Notes under the pieces: generated by a model
Database searches by the model: none
The model's input: only the letters and a program-made list of their open reading frames with translations
Told to the model about the DNA's origin: nothing
Made by a program: the position numbers and the translations under genes
Shown here: piece after piece, positions 6,470-13,654 of the stretch
How positions within the stretch are numbered: position 1 is the stretch's first letter
Layout of the letters: each line of letters starts with the position of its first letter
Origin: an uncultured Clostridia bacterium
Lineage (GTDB): Bacteria > Bacillota > Clostridia > Christensenellales > CAG-138
Assembly: GCA_937913075.1 (NCBI GenBank)
Contig: CALEPU010000251.1
Coordinates: 1-15,616 of the forward strand
DNA: 15,616 nucleotides
Reading direction: 5' to 3'

Positions 6470-7156
6470 ATGTACTGTGTAAAATGCGGCGTAAAGCTTC
6501 AGGACGGGATGGAAAGCTGTCCGCTTTGCGGCACGCCGGTATGGGATCCCAACAGGCTTGCCCGCGAGCACGGCTATCCGGACGAATACCCGCGGGAGCA
6601 CAAAGCCTCCTGCCGCCCCTTTGCCGTTGCGATGACCGCCGTTTCGGCGCTTGCGGCGGCTGTGGTGCTTACCGTCTGCTTCAAGCTTTACGGCAGCCTG
6701 CGCTGGGGCGGATACGTCTTGGGCGGTATGGCGTTTCTTTACGTTATTGCGGTGCTTCCCTGCTGGTTCCGCCGACCGCCTGCCGAGGTTTTCGTACCCG
6801 TGGGTCACGCCGCGGCTGCTTTGTATTTGCTTTTTATATGCTTGAAGACGGGCGGCAAATGGTTTTTGAGCTTCGCTCTTCCCGTGCTCTTTACGGGCTG
6901 TCTTATTATAACGGCAGCGGTCTGCCTTTTAAAATACGTCAGGGGCGGCAAGCTGTTTATACTGGGCGGCTTTTTATTGGGCATCGGCGGGCTTACCGTG
7001 CTGATAGAGTTTTTAGAGCATATAACCTTCGGAGCGCCGATGTTTTTGTGGAGCCTGTATTCTTTGATCGGCTTTGCCGCGATCGGCGGCTTTTTGCTGC
7101 TGGCGGGAATAATTCCTTCGCTTCGAAGATACCTCGAAAAAAAGTTTTTCATTTGA
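6470..7156 (+). CDS. Zinc-ribbon membrane protein, six predicted helices (DUF6320-like)
   Basis: A 228-residue protein. The N-terminal zinc ribbon has four cysteines, C3-x2-C6 and C17-x2-C20 (YCVKCGVKL, SCPLCGTPV). After a short polar linker come six hydrophobic helices, roughly at residues 46-68, 78-100, 105-126, 133-155, 162-185 and 190-215. This is the architecture of proteins annotated DUF6320; function is unknown. The ATG follows AGGAGG and lies one base after the acyltransferase stop, so the two are almost certainly translated together. The ribbon probably sits on the cytoplasmic side. It may anchor the acyltransferase or sense its lipid product, but nothing in the sequence proves this. 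Confidence 0.75.
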   Translation: MYCVKCGVKLQDGMESCPLCGTPVWDPNRLAREHGYPDEYPREHKASCRPFAVAMTAVSALAAAVVLTVCFKLYGSLRWGGYVLGGMAFLYVIAVLPCWFRRPPAEVFVPVGHAAAALYLLFICLKTGGKWFLSFALPVLFTGCLIITAAVCLLKYVRGGKLFILGGFLLGIGGLTVLIEFLEHITFGAPMFLWSLYSLIGFAAIGGFLLLAGIIPSLRRYLEKKFFI

Positions 7157-7188
7157 AGCCCCGATACCCTCGACGAAAGGAGGCGGCC

Positions 7189-8049
7189 GTGCCAAAGCCC
7201 CCGTTCACAACCGAAAAGCGCGTTATACCCGTGGGGAACCACAGCATTAAGCTGCTCATACTGCGCTCACGCACGCCCATCTTAAAAAAGGTCCCCGGCG
7301 TGCTCTGGATACACGGCGGCGGTTATCAGTCCGGCTCCGAAAAGACCGTTTTCGTAACGCGCGCGCTGTCACTTACGGTAAAATACGGCGCGGTGCTCGT
7401 CGCCCCGGATTACCGTCTTTCCAAAAAGCATCCCTATCCCGCCGCGCTGCACGACTGCCATGCTGCCCTGCGCTATTTAAAGGAGCATGCCGAGGAGCTC
7501 GGCGTGAGGTCCGACCAGATAATGGTAGGCGGCGAGAGCGCGGGCGGCGGCATGGCCGCGGCGCTCTGCATGCTTGCTCACGATCTTGAAGACGTTAATA
7601 TTGCGTTTCAGATGCCCCTTTATCCCATGCTGGACGACAGGGACACGCCTTCCTCCGCCGATAATCATGCGCCCAACTGGAACACAAAGCGCAACCGCAA
7701 GGCTTGGAAGCGCTATTTAAGGGACGCCTACGGCACGGATATGGTGCCCTGCTACGCCGCTCCCGCAAGGCGAAAGGATCTTTCCGGTCTTCCGCCCTGC
7801 TATACCTTTGTTGGCGATATAGAGCCTTTTTACTGCGAGACCGTGGATTACGTCCGCCGTCTTCGCGAGGCTGGGGTCGAGGCCGAATGCGACGTTTATC
7901 CCGACTGGTTCCATGCTTACGACCTTTTCTTTCCCGCAAAAAAGACCGTCCGCGATGCGGTAGACCGCTTTGAGGCCCATTATCTGTATGCCGCAGAGCA
8001 TTACTTTGCGCCTCAGCCGGCTTGCCAAGACGCTGACCCTAAACTCTGA
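7189..8049 (+). CDS. Alpha/beta hydrolase, HSL-type esterase
   Basis: A 286-residue hydrolase of the hormone-sensitive lipase group (alpha/beta hydrolase fold 3). The oxyanion-hole motif HGGG is at residues 42-45 and the nucleophile elbow GESAGG at 115-120, making S117 the nucleophile. D210 in VGDIEPF and H242 in DWFHAYD complete the triad. APDYRLSKKHPYPAAL is a further family hallmark. The likely role is hydrolysis of a short or medium acyl ester. The start is GTG at 7189, chosen because AAAGGAGG lies five bases before it; the open frame runs upstream through the preceding gene in another phase and is meaningless there. No signal peptide is seen, so it is cytoplasmic. It is the last gene of the cassette; no terminator is seen between it and the next promoter. 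Confidence 0.88.
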   Translation: MPKPPFTTEKRVIPVGNHSIKLLILRSRTPILKKVPGVLWIHGGGYQSGSEKTVFVTRALSLTVKYGAVLVAPDYRLSKKHPYPAALHDCHAALRYLKEHAEELGVRSDQIMVGGESAGGGMAAALCMLAHDLEDVNIAFQMPLYPMLDDRDTPSSADNHAPNWNTKRNRKAWKRYLRDAYGTDMVPCYAAPARRKDLSGLPPCYTFVGDIEPFYCETVDYVRRLREAGVEAECDVYPDWFHAYDLFFPAKKTVRDAVDRFEAHYLYAAEHYFAPQPACQDADPKL

Positions 8050-8097
8050 ACCGTTAACAAATTAACAAATAAAAGCAATATTGCCTCTGTACTTGCG

Positions 8098-8126
8098 TTG
8101 ACAGTGTTTATAGGATATGGTATAAT
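8098..8126 (+). promoter_or_regulatory. Consensus sigma-A promoter of the pruA operon
   Basis: TTGACA (8098-8103), a 17-base spacer and TATAAT (8121-8126) match consensus perfectly, and TG at 8118-8119 adds an extended -10. Transcription should start near 8133, giving a leader of about 95 bases before pruA. Confidence 0.9.
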
Positions 8127-8145
8127 ATATAGATAAGAGGCGTTA

Positions 8146-8172
8146 ATGCTTTCTTATATTTTCCCAAGATGA
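8146..8172 (+). CDS. Possible 8-codon leader peptide before pruA
   Basis: ATG at 8146 follows AAGAGG by five bases and encodes MLSYIFPR before TGA at 8170-8172. The stop overlaps another ATG at 8169 (ATGA) that is in frame with pruA. The proline codon CCA is the seventh and lies inside a hairpin. A leader peptide that couples translation to proline supply, or to downstream initiation, is possible. Such a short frame can also arise by chance. Confidence 0.3.
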   Translation: MLSYIFPR

Positions 8173-8177
8173 CTTGG
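8164..8177 (+). promoter_or_regulatory. Leader hairpin 1
   Basis: CCAAG and CTTGG form a 5-bp stem around ATGA. The stem contains the last sense codons of the possible leader peptide and the loop contains its stop. Confidence 0.4.
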
Positions 8178-8192
8178 CAACAACACATTTTT

Positions 8193-8212
8193 GGCTCTTT
8201 TGCGCAAGAGCC
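8193..8212 (+). promoter_or_regulatory. Leader hairpin 2 just before the pruA ribosome binding site
   Basis: GGCTCTT and AAGAGCC form a perfect 7-bp stem with loop TTGCGC. It ends 6-7 bases before GAGGAGGA. No T run follows, so it is not a terminator; it could affect translation or mRNA stability. Confidence 0.5.
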
Positions 8213-8228
8213 GGACAGAGGAGGAATC

Positions 8229-9857
8229 ATGTCAAACGCTTATTTTACCATCGCACGGCCCGATAACGACGCCTTCCGAGGTTATCTGCCCGGGTCGAAG
8301 GAGCGCGCGGAGCTAAAAGAAGAGCTTGCGCGCCAGTCGGCAGAGGTAGTGAAGATACCGCTGATAATCGGCGGTAAGGAGATCTTTACCGAGAAGACCA
8401 TCAAGGTCACCATGCCTCACGATCACGCACACGTGATTGCCGAGTGTTCCATGGCAGGCGAGAAGGAGCTTAAAATGGCGGTCGACGCCGCGCTTGCCGC
8501 AAAGAGGGCTTGGGAGGATATGCCTTGGGAGCATCGCTCCGCGATATTCCTCAAGGCTGCCGATATGATCACAGGTCCCTATCGCAAGGTGCTCAACGCT
8601 TCGACTATGCTCGGTCAGTCCAAGACCGTGTTCCAGGCAGAAATAGATATTGCCGAGCTCGCTGACTTTTTGAGGTTCGGTGTTTGGTCCGCTCAGGAGA
8701 TCTTCAAGGATCAGCCCGCCTCCGTTCCCGGCATCTGGGATCGTCAGGACTACCGCGCCCTCGACGGTTTCATCTGCGCCATCACTCCCTTCAACTTCAC
8801 TTCTATCGGCGGAAATCTTCCCATGGCGCCCGCGATCGTCGGCAACGTTGCCGTTTGGAAGCCCTCCCGCACCGCCGTGCTTTCCAATTACTACTTCATG
8901 AAGCTTTTGATGGACTGCGGTCTTCCCGCCGGAGTCATCAATTTCGTGCCCTGCAGCGGCAGCGATATGGCAAAGCACGTCATCTCCCGCAGGGAGCTTG
9001 CGGGCTTCCATTTCACCGGCTCCACCGAGGTTTTCCAGAGCGTATGGAAGCAGATCGGCGAGAATATCGCCTCCTATAACAACTACCCCCGCGTGGTCGG
9101 CGAGACCGGCGGAAAGGACTATATTTTCGCGCACAAGAGCGCAAAGGTTCGCCCGCTTGCCGCAGCCTTGATCCGCGGCTCGTTTGAGTATCAGGGACAG
9201 AAATGCTCCGCCTGCTCTCGAGCCTTTGTTCCCGAGAGCATTTGGCCCGACGTGCTTGCAGCCATGAAGGAAATGATGAAGGAGGTCAAGCAGGGCGACG
9301 TGCAGGATTTCGACACCTTCCTCGCCGCCGTTATAGACAAGGCCTCCTTTGACCGCTGCAAGGGCTTTATCGACCGCGCAAAGGAAAGCGCGGACTGCGA
9401 TATAGTTATCGGCGGCAGCTGCGACGACTCCAAGGGCTGGTTCGTTGAGCCGACCATTATAGTCTGCAAAAAGCCCGATTACGAGTCCATGGTCACAGAG
9501 ATCTTCGGACCCATTCTCTCCGTTTACGTCTATCCCGACGATAAGCTCGAGGAGACCCTCAGGGTCTGCGACGAGGCTTCCCCCTACGCCCTGACCGGCG
9601 CTATATTCGCTCAGGATCGCGAGGCGATAGTCATGATGGAAAAGGCGCTCCTGCATTCGGCGGGCAATTTCTACATCAACGACAAGTGCACCGGCGCCAT
9701 AGTCGGTCAGCAGCCCTTCGGCGGAGCAAGAGCCTCCGGCACCAACGACAAGGCCGGTACAGTTCTCAACATGATCCGCTGGATGAGCCCGCATTGTGTT
9801 AAGGAGACCTTCACCCCCTCCGAGGCGATAGTCTATCCCTACATGTCGGAAAAGTAA
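8229..9857 (+). CDS. pruA: 1-pyrroline-5-carboxylate dehydrogenase (L-glutamate gamma-semialdehyde dehydrogenase)
   Basis: A 542-residue aldehyde dehydrogenase that oxidises glutamate semialdehyde, in equilibrium with pyrroline-5-carboxylate, to glutamate with NAD+. It follows the eukaryotic/Bacteroidetes-like P5CDH pattern rather than general ALDHs: FNFTSIGGNLPMAPAI, VGETGGKDYIFAH, RGSFEYQGQKCSACSR and GPILSVYVY. The catalytic residues are E292 and C326, 34 apart as usual. The end GQQPFGGARASGTNDKAG is typical of P5CDH. The ATG at 8229 is chosen because GAGGAGGA precedes it; an in-frame ATG at 8169 would add 20 residues from the leader. It is the first gene of an operon with amine/proline dehydrogenase subunits, which supports a role in proline or hydroxyproline catabolism. 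Confidence 0.95.
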   Translation: MSNAYFTIARPDNDAFRGYLPGSKERAELKEELARQSAEVVKIPLIIGGKEIFTEKTIKVTMPHDHAHVIAECSMAGEKELKMAVDAALAAKRAWEDMPWEHRSAIFLKAADMITGPYRKVLNASTMLGQSKTVFQAEIDIAELADFLRFGVWSAQEIFKDQPASVPGIWDRQDYRALDGFICAITPFNFTSIGGNLPMAPAIVGNVAVWKPSRTAVLSNYYFMKLLMDCGLPAGVINFVPCSGSDMAKHVISRRELAGFHFTGSTEVFQSVWKQIGENIASYNNYPRVVGETGGKDYIFAHKSAKVRPLAAALIRGSFEYQGQKCSACSRAFVPESIWPDVLAAMKEMMKEVKQGDVQDFDTFLAAVIDKASFDRCKGFIDRAKESADCDIVIGGSCDDSKGWFVEPTIIVCKKPDYESMVTEIFGPILSVYVYPDDKLEETLRVCDEASPYALTGAIFAQDREAIVMMEKALLHSAGNFYINDKCTGAIVGQQPFGGARASGTNDKAGTVLNMIRWMSPHCVKETFTPSEAIVYPYMSEK

Positions 9858-9896
9858 AACACAGTTCATCAAAGGCTTTTGAAAGGATATGAGGAA

Positions 9897-10202
9897 ATGA
9901 GGATAACTCAGCACCCGATCCTTACCTTTGACCGGGGTAAGGAAATCAATTTCACCTTCAACGGTCAAAAGATGAAGGGCTATGAGGGCGAGACGATCGC
10001 CGCCGCGCTGCATGCGGCAGGCGTAAAGGTGCTTGCCAAAAGCCCCGAGAAGCACCGTCCCCGCGGGTTTTACTGTGCGATAGGCAACTGTGCCTCCTGT
10101 CAGATGACGGTAGACGGAGAGCCCAACGTCCGCACCTGTATCACCCTCCTTAAAGAAGGCATGACTGTGGAGTCGCAGGAAGGAAAGGGGAGGATCGCAT
10201 GA
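9897..10202 (+). CDS. [2Fe-2S] subunit of a proline/amine dehydrogenase complex
   Basis: A 101-residue Fer2_4-type protein. The cluster cysteines are C60, C65, C68 and C81 (FYCAIGNCASCQM, VRTC), after a beta-grasp-like start (INFTFNGQKMKGYEGETIAAALHAAGV). The same domain forms the N-terminus of sarcosine oxidase alpha, of hydrogen cyanide synthase HcnA-type proteins and of archaeal proline dehydrogenase alpha; here it is a separate polypeptide. The ATG at 9897 follows GAGGAA closely; a TTG at 9879 would add six residues. Its stop overlaps the ATG of the FAD oxidoreductase by four bases, so the two subunits are probably made in equal amounts. Confidence 0.85.
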   Translation: MRITQHPILTFDRGKEINFTFNGQKMKGYEGETIAAALHAAGVKVLAKSPEKHRPRGFYCAIGNCASCQMTVDGEPNVRTCITLLKEGMTVESQEGKGRIA

Positions 10203-11281
10203 AAGAAGTCGAACTGCTTATAATCGGCTCCGGTCCCGCAGGCCTATGTGCCGCCATCTCCGCGGCTTCCTCCGGCGCTAAGGTACTCATTCTCGAGCGC
10301 ACCTTCCGTCCCGGCGGACAGCTTATAAAGCAGACCCACATGTTCTTCGGCTCGGAGCGCCAGTACGCCTCTCACAGGGGCGTGGACATCGCCGACATCC
10401 TTTTGAAGAAGGTCGAGGAATTCGGCGACAGGATCGAGATAATGCTCAATTCCACCGCCGTCGGCTTCTATGAGGACAACGTGGTAACCGTCCTCCGGGA
10501 GGAGAAAAATTATTTCAAGGTTAAGGCGCAGTCCATTATCTGCGCGACAGGCGCTTTTGAAAAGTCCCTCGCATTCCCCAATAACGACCTGCCGGGTATT
10601 TACGGCGCAGGCGCCGTGCAGACCTTGATGAACGTTTACGGCGTCCGCCCGGGCGACCGCGTGCTGATGGTCGGCGCGGGCAATATAGGCGTTATAGTGA
10701 GCTATCAGCTCATGCAGGCAGGTATCGAGGTCGCTGCCGTTCTGGACGCCGCGCCGCGCATAGGCGCTTACCTCGTACACGCTTCAAAGCTTGCGAGGAT
10801 GGGCGTGCCTATTCTCACCTCTCATACAGTCAAGGAAGCCATAGGTACCGATTGTCTTGAAGCCGCAGTCGTTTGCGAGGTGGACGAAAAGTTCAACCCC
10901 ATTCCCGGCACCGAAAAGCGTTACGACGTTGACGTTTTGTGCATTTCCGTCGGTTTGAGCCCGCTCAACGAGCTTTTAGCAATGCGCGGAGTCGCAATGA
11001 AATACGTTCCTCAGCTCTCCGGCTCGGTACCCATGAGGACCGAGAACTGCGAGACCTGCATCCCCGGCATATTCGTAGCGGGCGACGCCTCCGGCATAGA
11101 GGAGGCAAGCTCCGCCATGGCGGAGGGATATCTTGCGGGTCTTTGCGCCGCGGCAAAGCTCGGCTATGTTCCGGAGGACTTTGAGCAGCGCAGGGCCGAA
11201 TACTTAAAGCAGCTTGAGGATCTGCGCTCCGGTCCCGTCGGCGACAGGATCCGTGCCGGCATGAAAATAAGCCAACTGTAA
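10199..11281 (+). CDS. FAD/NAD(P)-dependent oxidoreductase subunit (HcnB / proline dehydrogenase alpha type)
   Basis: A 360-residue two-dinucleotide-fold flavoprotein. The FAD motif IIGSGPAG is at residues 8-15, ERTFRPGGQLIKQTH follows, the second Rossmann motif GAGNIG is at about 159-164, and the second FAD motif GIFVAGDASG has D296. This resembles HcnB-like proteins and the flavin/NADH-handling alpha subunit of archaeal multi-subunit L-proline dehydrogenase, without the Fer2 and BFD parts, which are encoded on either side as separate genes. Expected role: electron transfer between the amine-oxidising flavin and a nicotinamide or iron-sulfur partner. It overlaps the [2Fe-2S] gene by four bases, and the ferredoxin gene starts 12 bases downstream. 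Confidence 0.85.
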   Translation: MKEVELLIIGSGPAGLCAAISAASSGAKVLILERTFRPGGQLIKQTHMFFGSERQYASHRGVDIADILLKKVEEFGDRIEIMLNSTAVGFYEDNVVTVLREEKNYFKVKAQSIICATGAFEKSLAFPNNDLPGIYGAGAVQTLMNVYGVRPGDRVLMVGAGNIGVIVSYQLMQAGIEVAAVLDAAPRIGAYLVHASKLARMGVPILTSHTVKEAIGTDCLEAAVVCEVDEKFNPIPGTEKRYDVDVLCISVGLSPLNELLAMRGVAMKYVPQLSGSVPMRTENCETCIPGIFVAGDASGIEEASSAMAEGYLAGLCAAAKLGYVPEDFEQRRAEYLKQLEDLRSGPVGDRIRAGMKISQL

Positions 11282-11293
11282 GGAGGAATTAAA

Positions 11294-11782
11294 ATGTTTG
11301 AGAAAACAGGTGTGGCCACACGTGAAATGGTCATGACGAAATTTCCTCCCATTGAGAGGATCAATAAAGGCCCTGTCGCGGTAGTCGAGTGTTATCAGAA
11401 GATCCCCTGCAACCCCTGCCAGACCGCCTGCCCCTTCGGCGCTATCGAGATCGGCGAAGATATAAACAACATTCCCTGTCGGGATGAAAATATCTGCACC
11501 GGCTGCGGCGTCTGCGTTTCAAAATGCCCCGGACTTTCCATAATGATAGTCGACGGCTCGAAATCAAAGGAAACCGTGGAATTCCGCATCCCCTATGAGT
11601 TTCTGCCCCTGCCCGAGACGGGTGAAAAGGTCACGGGTCTTGACCGCGCAGGACAGCCCGTTTGCGAAGCCAAGGTCGTAAAGGTGATGAATCCCCCCTC
11701 CTTCGACCGCACTCCGATAGTCACCCTGGAGGTCGGACGCGAGTATCTCTATGATTTCAGGAATTTCAGGAGGGAGGCGTAA
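11294..11782 (+). CDS. Ferredoxin-type 4Fe-4S subunit
   Basis: A 162-residue protein with a standard [4Fe-4S] motif C68-x2-C71-x2-C74-x3-C78-P (CTGCGVCVSKCP). A second, unusual set is C33, C39-x2-C42-x3-C46-P and C62; the first cysteine is spaced by five instead of two, so the second cluster could be 4Fe-4S or 3Fe-4S. The C-terminal 70 residues form a beta-rich extension (FRIPYEFLPLPETGEKV, PIVTLEVGREYLYDFRNF). Size and order resemble the gamma subunit (about 19 kDa) of archaeal heterotetrameric proline dehydrogenase. It probably carries electrons within the complex. The ATG follows AAGGAGGA. Confidence 0.85.
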   Translation: MFEKTGVATREMVMTKFPPIERINKGPVAVVECYQKIPCNPCQTACPFGAIEIGEDINNIPCRDENICTGCGVCVSKCPGLSIMIVDGSKSKETVEFRIPYEFLPLPETGEKVTGLDRAGQPVCEAKVVKVMNPPSFDRTPIVTLEVGREYLYDFRNFRREA

Positions 11783-11786
11783 GCGC

Positions 11787-12068
11787 ATGGATGAGAACAC
11801 TATCATTTGCCGTTGCTCCGACGTTACGCTGAAGGACATAAGAGACCTTATTGCCCAAGGGTACGTCACCTACGACGAGATAAAGCGCATCACCCGCATA
11901 GGCATGGGGCCCTGTCAGGGTAAGACCTGCGGTCAGCTTGTGCTTCGCGAAATAGCCAACGCCACCGGTCAGAGCATTGCCGACCTTCAGTTCCACAGCA
12001 TTCGTCCTCCGGTGGTCGGTGTGAAGCTGCATCTTATCGCAGAGGAGGCAAAGCGAAATGAAGAATAA
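11787..12068 (+). CDS. BFD-like [2Fe-2S] protein
   Basis: A 93-residue protein of the bacterioferritin-associated ferredoxin (BFD) type. Cysteines C8-x-C10 and C43-x4-C48 (ICRCSDVTLKDI, GMGPCQGKTCG) bind a [2Fe-2S] cluster. BFD domains are found at the C-terminus of amine dehydrogenase flavoproteins and as separate small subunits; here it is separate and could be the equivalent of the 8-9 kDa delta subunit of archaeal proline dehydrogenase. The ATG at 11787 follows GGAGGG and is four bases after the ferredoxin stop; a frame reaching further upstream overlaps the ferredoxin gene and has no ribosome binding site. Its end overlaps the next gene by 11 bases. Confidence 0.88.
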   Translation: MDENTIICRCSDVTLKDIRDLIAQGYVTYDEIKRITRIGMGPCQGKTCGQLVLREIANATGQSIADLQFHSIRPPVVGVKLHLIAEEAKRNEE

Positions 12069-13206
12069 AGCTGATATAGTTATAATCGGCGCCGGAATGT
12101 CCGGCTGCTCCATCGCCTACAATCTCGCCGTCCGCGGCGCGAAGAACATCGTGGTGCTTGAAAAGAGCTTCATCTGCTCCGGCTCCACCGGCGCCTGCGG
12201 CGCGGGCTTTCGTATGCAGTGGGGCACCGAGATGAACTGCCGTATGTCAAAGTACTCCACGGAGTTCTTTGAGCATGCGAACGATATCCTCGAATACGAC
12301 GGCGATATAGAGCTTCGCCAGAGCGGCTATCTGATGATCGCCGATACCGAAAAGGAGCTCACCCAGTTCAGAAAGAATATCGAGGTCCAACACGCCTGCG
12401 GCATCCCCTCGCGCATGGTAAGCCTTGAGGAGGCGAAGGAGATAGTTCCTCACCTTAACACCTCAATACTCTCCGGCGCGGCCTACTGCCAGAAGGACGG
12501 CTTCCTCAATCCCCACAAGACCACCGACGCCTACTACAAGGCGGCAAAAAGGCTCGGCGTTGAATTCAACACCTACACCGAGGTCACCGGCATCAGGGTG
12601 GAGCATGGAAGGATAGTGGGAGTTGAGACCAACAGGGGCTATATCGAGACACGCATCGTGGTCAACGCCGCGAACGCCTGGTCGCAGGGTATTGCCAAGA
12701 TGGTCGGCGTCGATCTGCCGCTGTATTCCGAGCGTCACCAGATACTCGTCACCGAGCCCGTCGAGCACATGCAGGATCCCATGGTAATGGCTTTCAACCT
12801 GAACCTTTACGTTCAGCAGTCCCCGCACGGCTCGTTCATAATGGGCCGAAGCGACTCCTCCGAGCCGAGAGATCTTCGCAGAACCTCATCGTGGCATTTC
12901 CTCGAGGAGATGGCAAAGACGATAGACAAGGTGCTGCCCCCCATCGGCAGGCTGCGCGTCGTCCGTCAGTGGGCGGGTCTTTACAATATGTCTCCGGATC
13001 GTCAGCCCATCTACGATAAGGTCGAGGGCGTCGAGGGCTTCTACGTTGCCGTCGGCTTCAGCGGTCACGGCTTCATGTTCGGTCCCGTCACCGGCACCGT
13101 TATGGCCGAGATGATACTCGGTCTTACGCCCACAATAGACGCGTCAAGGCTCAGGCTTTCACGTTTCGCCGAGGGCAATCTGTTCACTGAGCCCTCCGTC
13201 GTTTAA
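12058..13206 (+). CDS. DAO-family FAD oxidoreductase, proline dehydrogenase beta type
   Basis: A 382-residue D-amino-acid-oxidase-fold flavoprotein related to sarcosine oxidase beta, HcnC and the beta (catalytic) subunit of archaeal proline dehydrogenase. The FAD motif GAGMSG is at residues 11-16, followed by NIVVLEKSFICSGSTGACGAGFR. The middle has RIVVNAANAWS and LYSERHQILVTEP, and the end has QWAGLYNMSPDRQPIYD and VAVGFSGHGFMFGPVTG, as in the family. It should oxidise a secondary amine and pass electrons to the companion Fe-S/flavin subunits. Together with pruA the likely substrate is L-proline, but hydroxyproline, a D-isomer or sarcosine cannot be excluded from sequence alone. AGAGGAGG precedes the ATG, which overlaps the BFD-like gene. 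Confidence 0.87.
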   Translation: MKNKADIVIIGAGMSGCSIAYNLAVRGAKNIVVLEKSFICSGSTGACGAGFRMQWGTEMNCRMSKYSTEFFEHANDILEYDGDIELRQSGYLMIADTEKELTQFRKNIEVQHACGIPSRMVSLEEAKEIVPHLNTSILSGAAYCQKDGFLNPHKTTDAYYKAAKRLGVEFNTYTEVTGIRVEHGRIVGVETNRGYIETRIVVNAANAWSQGIAKMVGVDLPLYSERHQILVTEPVEHMQDPMVMAFNLNLYVQQSPHGSFIMGRSDSSEPRDLRRTSSWHFLEEMAKTIDKVLPPIGRLRVVRQWAGLYNMSPDRQPIYDKVEGVEGFYVAVGFSGHGFMFGPVTGTVMAEMILGLTPTIDASRLRLSRFAEGNLFTEPSVV

Positions 13207-13230
13207 TATTCTGAGTCAAGGAGCCCTATC

Positions 13231-13455
13231 ATGAAGGAAACCAAGCACTGCCCGAAATGCGGCGGCAATAATATCTACATTTCCGAAGGCGGCGCCGGCG
13301 CCCACGGTTCAGGCAACATAATTAACATCGGCAACTTTGCCTGGCAGGCTGTGCCCGTCGACAGGTACATCTGCTGCGACTGCGGCTATGTTGAGGAGTT
13401 CATCCGTCCCGAGCACCTCCAGAGGATCGCCGAGACCAAACGTCCCCTCAAATGA
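13231..13455 (+). CDS. Small zinc-ribbon protein, unknown function
   Basis: A 74-residue protein with two CxxC knuckles, HCPKCGGNN and YICCDCGYVEEF, separated by a glycine-rich insertion (GGAGAHGSGN). This is a rubredoxin/zinc-ribbon-like fold seen in many small conserved proteins of Firmicutes. AAGGAG precedes the ATG, 24 bases after the oxidoreductase stop, so it is probably the last gene of the pruA operon. Nothing shows a role in proline metabolism; it may simply be cotranscribed. Confidence 0.7.
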   Translation: MKETKHCPKCGGNNIYISEGGAGAHGSGNIINIGNFAWQAVPVDRYICCDCGYVEEFIRPEHLQRIAETKRPLK

Positions 13456-13503
13456 TAAGGCGTAATGCCTTAAAAGCAAAGCCCAAGCAAGAAAAGCTTG
13501 CGC

Positions 13504-13539
13504 AATAAAAAGAGAACCGTCGGCAGTACAAGCCAACGG
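13504..13539 (-). terminator. Intrinsic terminator for ypeB (minus strand)
   Basis: On the minus strand CCGTTGGC (13539-13532) pairs with GCCGACGG (13524-13517), one pair being G-U, around a 7-base loop, and TTCTCTTTTTATT follows. This is a good terminator for the sleB-ypeB operon, 115 bases after the ypeB stop. Confidence 0.7.
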
Positions 13540-13548
13540 TCAGGTCAA

Positions 13549-13578
13549 GACAAAGCCCGCAAAACCGCGGGCTTTGTC
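13549..13578. other. Perfect 12-bp inverted repeat in the convergent intergenic region
   Basis: GACAAAGCCCGC and GCGGGCTTTGTC pair perfectly around AAAACC. Neither flank is a long T run, so it is a strong hairpin on both strands but only a weak terminator by itself. It may protect the 3' end of the transcript. Confidence 0.7.
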
Positions 13579-13587
13579 ATCAAGCTG

Positions 13588-13620
13588 AGCGCCCGCTTGC
13601 GCGGGCGCTTTAATTCTATT
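13588..13620 (+). terminator. Intrinsic terminator of the pruA operon
   Basis: AGCGCCCGC (13588-13596) and GCGGGCGCT (13601-13609) form a perfect 9-bp GC-rich stem with a TTGC loop, and TTAATTCTATT follows. It lies 133 bases after the last gene of the operon. Confidence 0.75.
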
Positions 13621-13654
13621 CTATGCCGTTACTATTTCAGCCTTATTGTGAAGG

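Noticed and set aside
6484..7188. Upstream extension of the alpha/beta hydrolase frame
   Set aside because: It overlaps the membrane zinc-ribbon gene in another phase, and the GTG at 7189 has its own strong site.
8169..8228. 20-residue N-terminal extension of pruA
   Set aside because: It spans a hairpin leader and the real ribosome binding site; MSNAYF is the more natural start.
8313..10055. A 580-codon minus-strand open frame opposite pruA
   Set aside because: It is antisense to a clear P5C dehydrogenase, has no ribosome binding site or family match, and results from GC-rich codon bias.
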